Source: Catenulispora pinistramenti
Lineage (GTDB): Bacteria; Actinomycetota; Actinomycetes; Streptomycetales; Catenulisporaceae
Length of the DNA stretch: 64,000 nucleotides
Direction: 5' to 3'
Assembly (NCBI RefSeq): GCF_018274385.1
Contig: NZ_JAAFYZ010000003.1
Location: forward strand, 62,001-126,000
Every line of letters starts with the position of its first letter. The stretch's first letter is position 1. Below the pieces are notes generated by a model. That model saw nothing but the letters and a program-made list of their open reading frames with translations. It made no database searches and was not told the DNA's origin. A program made the translations under genes and the position numbers. Below are positions 61,736 to 64,000 of the stretch, one piece after another.

Positions 61736-62543
61736 ATGTTCGCGGACAATGGAGCGAGCTACCCGTTCACTAGATCGGGTGACCTGTGACGTGACTCGGT
61801 ACTTGACACAGCCATCACTGCGGCAGCGGAAGTCACTACGACAGCGGGCATCACGACAGCGGAAGTCACTACGACCTTGGGCACTACGACAGCGGTCACT
61901 ACTGATGGGTTGGGGCCGTTAAAGGTGACGGCCTTGGCCCGCCGAGCAAGGATCCGCGCGCCCTTTCGGAGCGAGCGCTCTGGTGGCGTTTTGGCGGCGT
62001 GCCGGCTCCTCGGACCAGCTGTTGTTCCATCCCTGTGGCAGCCGCTTGCGCCATGGCAGTCCCGATGGCGGACACCCAGCTTTGATCGAACGGCTACCGC
62101 ACAGACCCATGGCCGGCGATGGCGCGCGGCGCCGGTCCGCAACCGCCTAGCCGTGCCGTCCTGTTCGCTGCCGGTGCCACTGCGAGCGCGGCCGAGGCGT
62201 AGGTGGCGGGTACCATGGCGCGTTCGTCTATCCATGTCAACGCCGCCCCAGTACCAGCAGTCAACGCGGCGGCCGCGAGCATTACAGCGGAGCACATCGA
62301 GCCTATGGGCGCGTCTCTGAGCTTGCGCACCCACGTCCCCTGCCTGCACCGCCTCGCCCGGAGGCGATCCTAGAGCTGATTGAGACCGGCCATGTGGTGT
62401 AGGGCCTTGATTCCCTCAGGCCGAGGACGATGGGTGACTGGTCAGGCCACGGACAAAGGGTCCTGGCGCGGGCGGCTCATGCTGACGGCTACGTCATGGG
62501 CTGAGACGGTGCGAAGGATTGCCTATGAATCCGCCGGAAGGTA
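61736..62543. other. Degenerate region with short tandem repeats
   Basis: No reliable gene is seen. It contains a 15-base tandem array at 61826-61908. A 78-residue minus-strand frame (62094-62330) starts like a membrane protein (CSAVMLAAAALTAGTGAALTW) but soon loses this pattern, so it may be a broken gene. The rest shows only overlapping shadows. Confidence 0.4.
61826..61908. repeat. Degenerate 15-bp tandem repeat
   Basis: The unit CACTACGACAGCGGn recurs five to six times with steps of 15, 18, 15 and 15 bases (ACGAC/ACT at 61838, 61853, 61871, 61886, 61901). It lies about 100 bases upstream of the small minus-strand gene ending its promoter region. Confidence 0.55.
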
Positions 62544-63149
62544 ATGACGGGGGCAACTGGCGCCCCCATGATGGATCCAGTGACCTGGGGTGGTTGGTGC
62601 GTAGCTCTGAGTGCGACCGAGGGGGCAGTCTATATGGGGTACCGATGGGGATGGATTCAAATCCGGTGGCGGTATCCGAAGTACGGGCGAGGCCCGTACT
62701 TCTACGCACATCAGGAGTCATTCGAGTCCCCACAGCTGGCCCGTTGGAGCCTGCAAGCCCATCTGGACCGCTACGACGTCGCTTCGGCTGAAGGTATCGG
62801 TGCGTCATGGCTGCGTACGGCACCGGACGCAGCTGTAGAGATCTTCGTGTTTTGCCCGCCGACTGCATGGATCGTGTTCTCCATCCCGGACGGTGTCTCC
62901 ATCGACCAGGCGGCCTATCTACACCGGCACCCCGGCTCGTGGATCTGGAACTACCTGCGCTCGGACGTTCAGCAGACCAACCAGATCTTCTGCAACTATC
63001 AGATCAACTCCGGCGCCAGCTCGACCTCCAACTACAGTGGCACTTCCAGCTCCACCTCCGCCTCTGGATGCCTACAAGCGCTTGTCTTCGCCTTAGGCAA
63101 TGGTGGTGTGCTCGCCAGCGCTTGGACACATAGCCGGTGGGGAATCTGA
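62544..63149 (+). CDS. Hypothetical protein
   Basis: This 201-residue protein starts at ATG 62544, with GGAAGG a few bases upstream (ATG 62571 is a second choice). It contains YRWGWIQIRWRYPKYGRGPYF, HQESFESPQLARWSLQAHLD and a Ser/Thr-rich segment GASSTSNYSGTSSSTSASG near the C-terminus. Aromatic-rich strands suggest a beta fold. No family is recognised. Confidence 0.45.
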   Translation: MTGATGAPMMDPVTWGGWCVALSATEGAVYMGYRWGWIQIRWRYPKYGRGPYFYAHQESFESPQLARWSLQAHLDRYDVASAEGIGASWLRTAPDAAVEIFVFCPPTAWIVFSIPDGVSIDQAAYLHRHPGSWIWNYLRSDVQQTNQIFCNYQINSGASSTSNYSGTSSSTSASGCLQALVFALGNGGVLASAWTHSRWGI

Positions 63150-63498
63150 CGCCCGCGCGGTGAGCTCGACTGTCGCCTGTACGACGTGTCTAACCGGAGG
63201 CGCGGGTCGCGAACCACAAGACTGGCACGCCGTTGACGGATGATGCGGACAGGGCTGCCGGAACCCTGTGGCAGGACTTGTGTCACGGCCGCGGCTCGAC
63301 AGGTGGAGCTGTGATGGCCTCGAGGCGAAGTAGTCCGGCCGTTCGAACAGCCCGGGCTGTCCGCAGCGCGAGCAGTCCGGCCCAAGCCCTGATCGGGGTC
63401 AACAGAGCAACGTAGACCCCGGTCCTGCACGCATCACCGGCCTTTGTCACCGAGCCGGCCCTCACCCGGAGGGCTGGGCGTGACGAAGGAGTCCCGGG
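63150..63498. other. Intergenic region, no gene supported
   Basis: The stretch holds a 60-residue minus-strand frame (63283-63465) rich in Ala/Arg but without a ribosome binding site. Its end carries the AAGGAG site (63485-63490) for the methyltransferase gene. Confidence 0.4.
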
Positions 63499-64000
63499 TT
63501 GAACGCCTCACCACTGGTCCCCGACAAACCGCCGCTGTCCGTGTGGGCTACCGCCCAGGACGGTCCGCGGGCCCAGCGCCGGGGCCGCTACCTGCAAGAG
63601 TCGGAAGCACATCCGGCGAAGATGTTCCCGGCGATCGCCGCCCACGCCATCGCCTGCTACACCCAGCCTGGCGACCTGGTCATCGACCCCATGTGCGGGA
63701 TCGGCACCACGCTGGTCGAGGCCATGCACCTGGACCGCATGGCCATCGGCGTGGAGTACGAGCAGCGCTGGGTCGACTTGGCGGTCCGGAACGTGGAACG
63801 TGCCGTCAACCGGGGCGCCGCGGGATACGGCACGGTCGTGCGCGGCGATGCCCGCGAGATCGAGCGGCTGGTCGGTGCCGATGCGCACGGCAAAGCCGCG
63901 CTCGTGCTGACCTCGCCGCCGTACGGGCCGGCGACACATGGCCACGTCAGAGCCTCCTTCGACGCTGACCAACCGGGTATCAGGAAGCGGAACCACCGCT
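63499..64000 (+). CDS. DNA methyltransferase (N4-cytosine/N6-adenine type), cut by window end
   Basis: The frame starts at TTG 63499 with AAGGAG eight bases upstream and is open to the window end (about 167 residues). The SAM-binding motif appears as VIDPMCGIGTTLVEA, followed by GVEYEQRWVDLA. The catalytic motif is LTSPPYGPATHG, a TSPPY box typical of beta-class N4-cytosine or N6-adenine methylases. A restriction partner could lie outside the window. Confidence 0.82.
   Translation, partial: MNASPLVPDKPPLSVWATAQDGPRAQRRGRYLQESEAHPAKMFPAIAAHAIACYTQPGDLVIDPMCGIGTTLVEAMHLDRMAIGVEYEQRWVDLAVRNVERAVNRGAAGYGTVVRGDAREIERLVGADAHGKAALVLTSPPYGPATHGHVRASFDADQPGIRKRNHR

Noticed and set aside
61826-61908. 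CRISPR array
   Set aside because: The unit is 15 bases with no separate spacers and no cas genes nearby.
61759-62349. A 196-codon minus-strand frame
   Set aside because: Arg-rich and low complexity, with repeats from the 15-bp array and no ribosome site; probably not coding.

Overview
The window is very GC-rich with strong third-position GC bias. It has many GTG starts and 4-base stop/start overlaps, and it carries families typical of filamentous actinomycetes: a Tad pilus with a BTAD-LysM protein, RsbW-type ATPases, an HTH-TPR regulator, DUF2637, replication-relaxation and SCO6880/PrgI-type conjugation proteins. I infer a Streptomyces- or Catenulispora-like actinobacterium, in a chromosome arm, integrated conjugative element or large plasmid. 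No rRNA, tRNA, CRISPR array or core housekeeping operon was seen.

Layout, left part. 1-0.4 kb: end of a pRiA4b ORF-3-like gene with a strong terminator. 1.0-6.0 kb: a 1507-residue secreted polymorphic toxin (Ala-rich coiled coil, HINT protease, DddA/SCP1.201-like deaminase tip) and its Imm1-type immunity gene. 6.4-8.4 kb: a GHKL ATPase fused to a Shedu-like (DUF4263) nuclease, probably anti-phage. 8.7-19.1 kb: one long operon for a Tad/Flp pilus, from a lipoprotein and a Pro-rich secreted protein through SAF/CpaB, CpaE, TadA, TadB, TadC, pilin and TadE/G proteins to a LysM-BTAD membrane protein. 19-24 kb: small regulators, a P-loop ATPase and a HAD hydrolase.

Middle. 24.2-28.7 kb: the most intriguing locus. 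An HTH-TPR regulator is divergent from a 44-residue peptide gene, an asparagine-synthetase-like enzyme lacking the glutaminase cysteine, a methyltransferase, a small protein and an RsbW-like ATPase. I read this as a candidate RiPP or peptide-signal cluster without the usual lasso protease or transporter genes. 28.76-32.84 kb: a composite transposon-like unit bounded by 370-bp inverted copies of an IS630-type 3' end. It carries an Mrr-like nuclease and a VRR-NUC nuclease, and it sits exactly in the hairpin between two convergent genes.

Right part. 34-53 kb, nearly all on the minus strand: conjugative-element cargo and machinery. From the upstream end it holds a sigma-like regulator, VirB2-, VirB6-, PrgI-, VirB4- and VirD4-like proteins, a replication-relaxation protein and an NlpC/P60 hydrolase. 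Next comes a hairpin-, AT- and repeat-rich gap that could be an origin, then a MoxR/VWA-metalloprotease operon with many small unknown proteins and a DUF2637 membrane protein. 53.2-59.2 kb: a plus-strand module of three tyrosine-recombinase-type genes and a coiled-coil partner. 59.3-60.6 kb: a PadR regulator and its membrane partner. 60.7-61.7 kb: a RecA/ImuA-like protein and a small partner. 61.7-63.5 kb is mostly degenerate, with one hypothetical gene, and the window ends inside a DNA methyltransferase gene.
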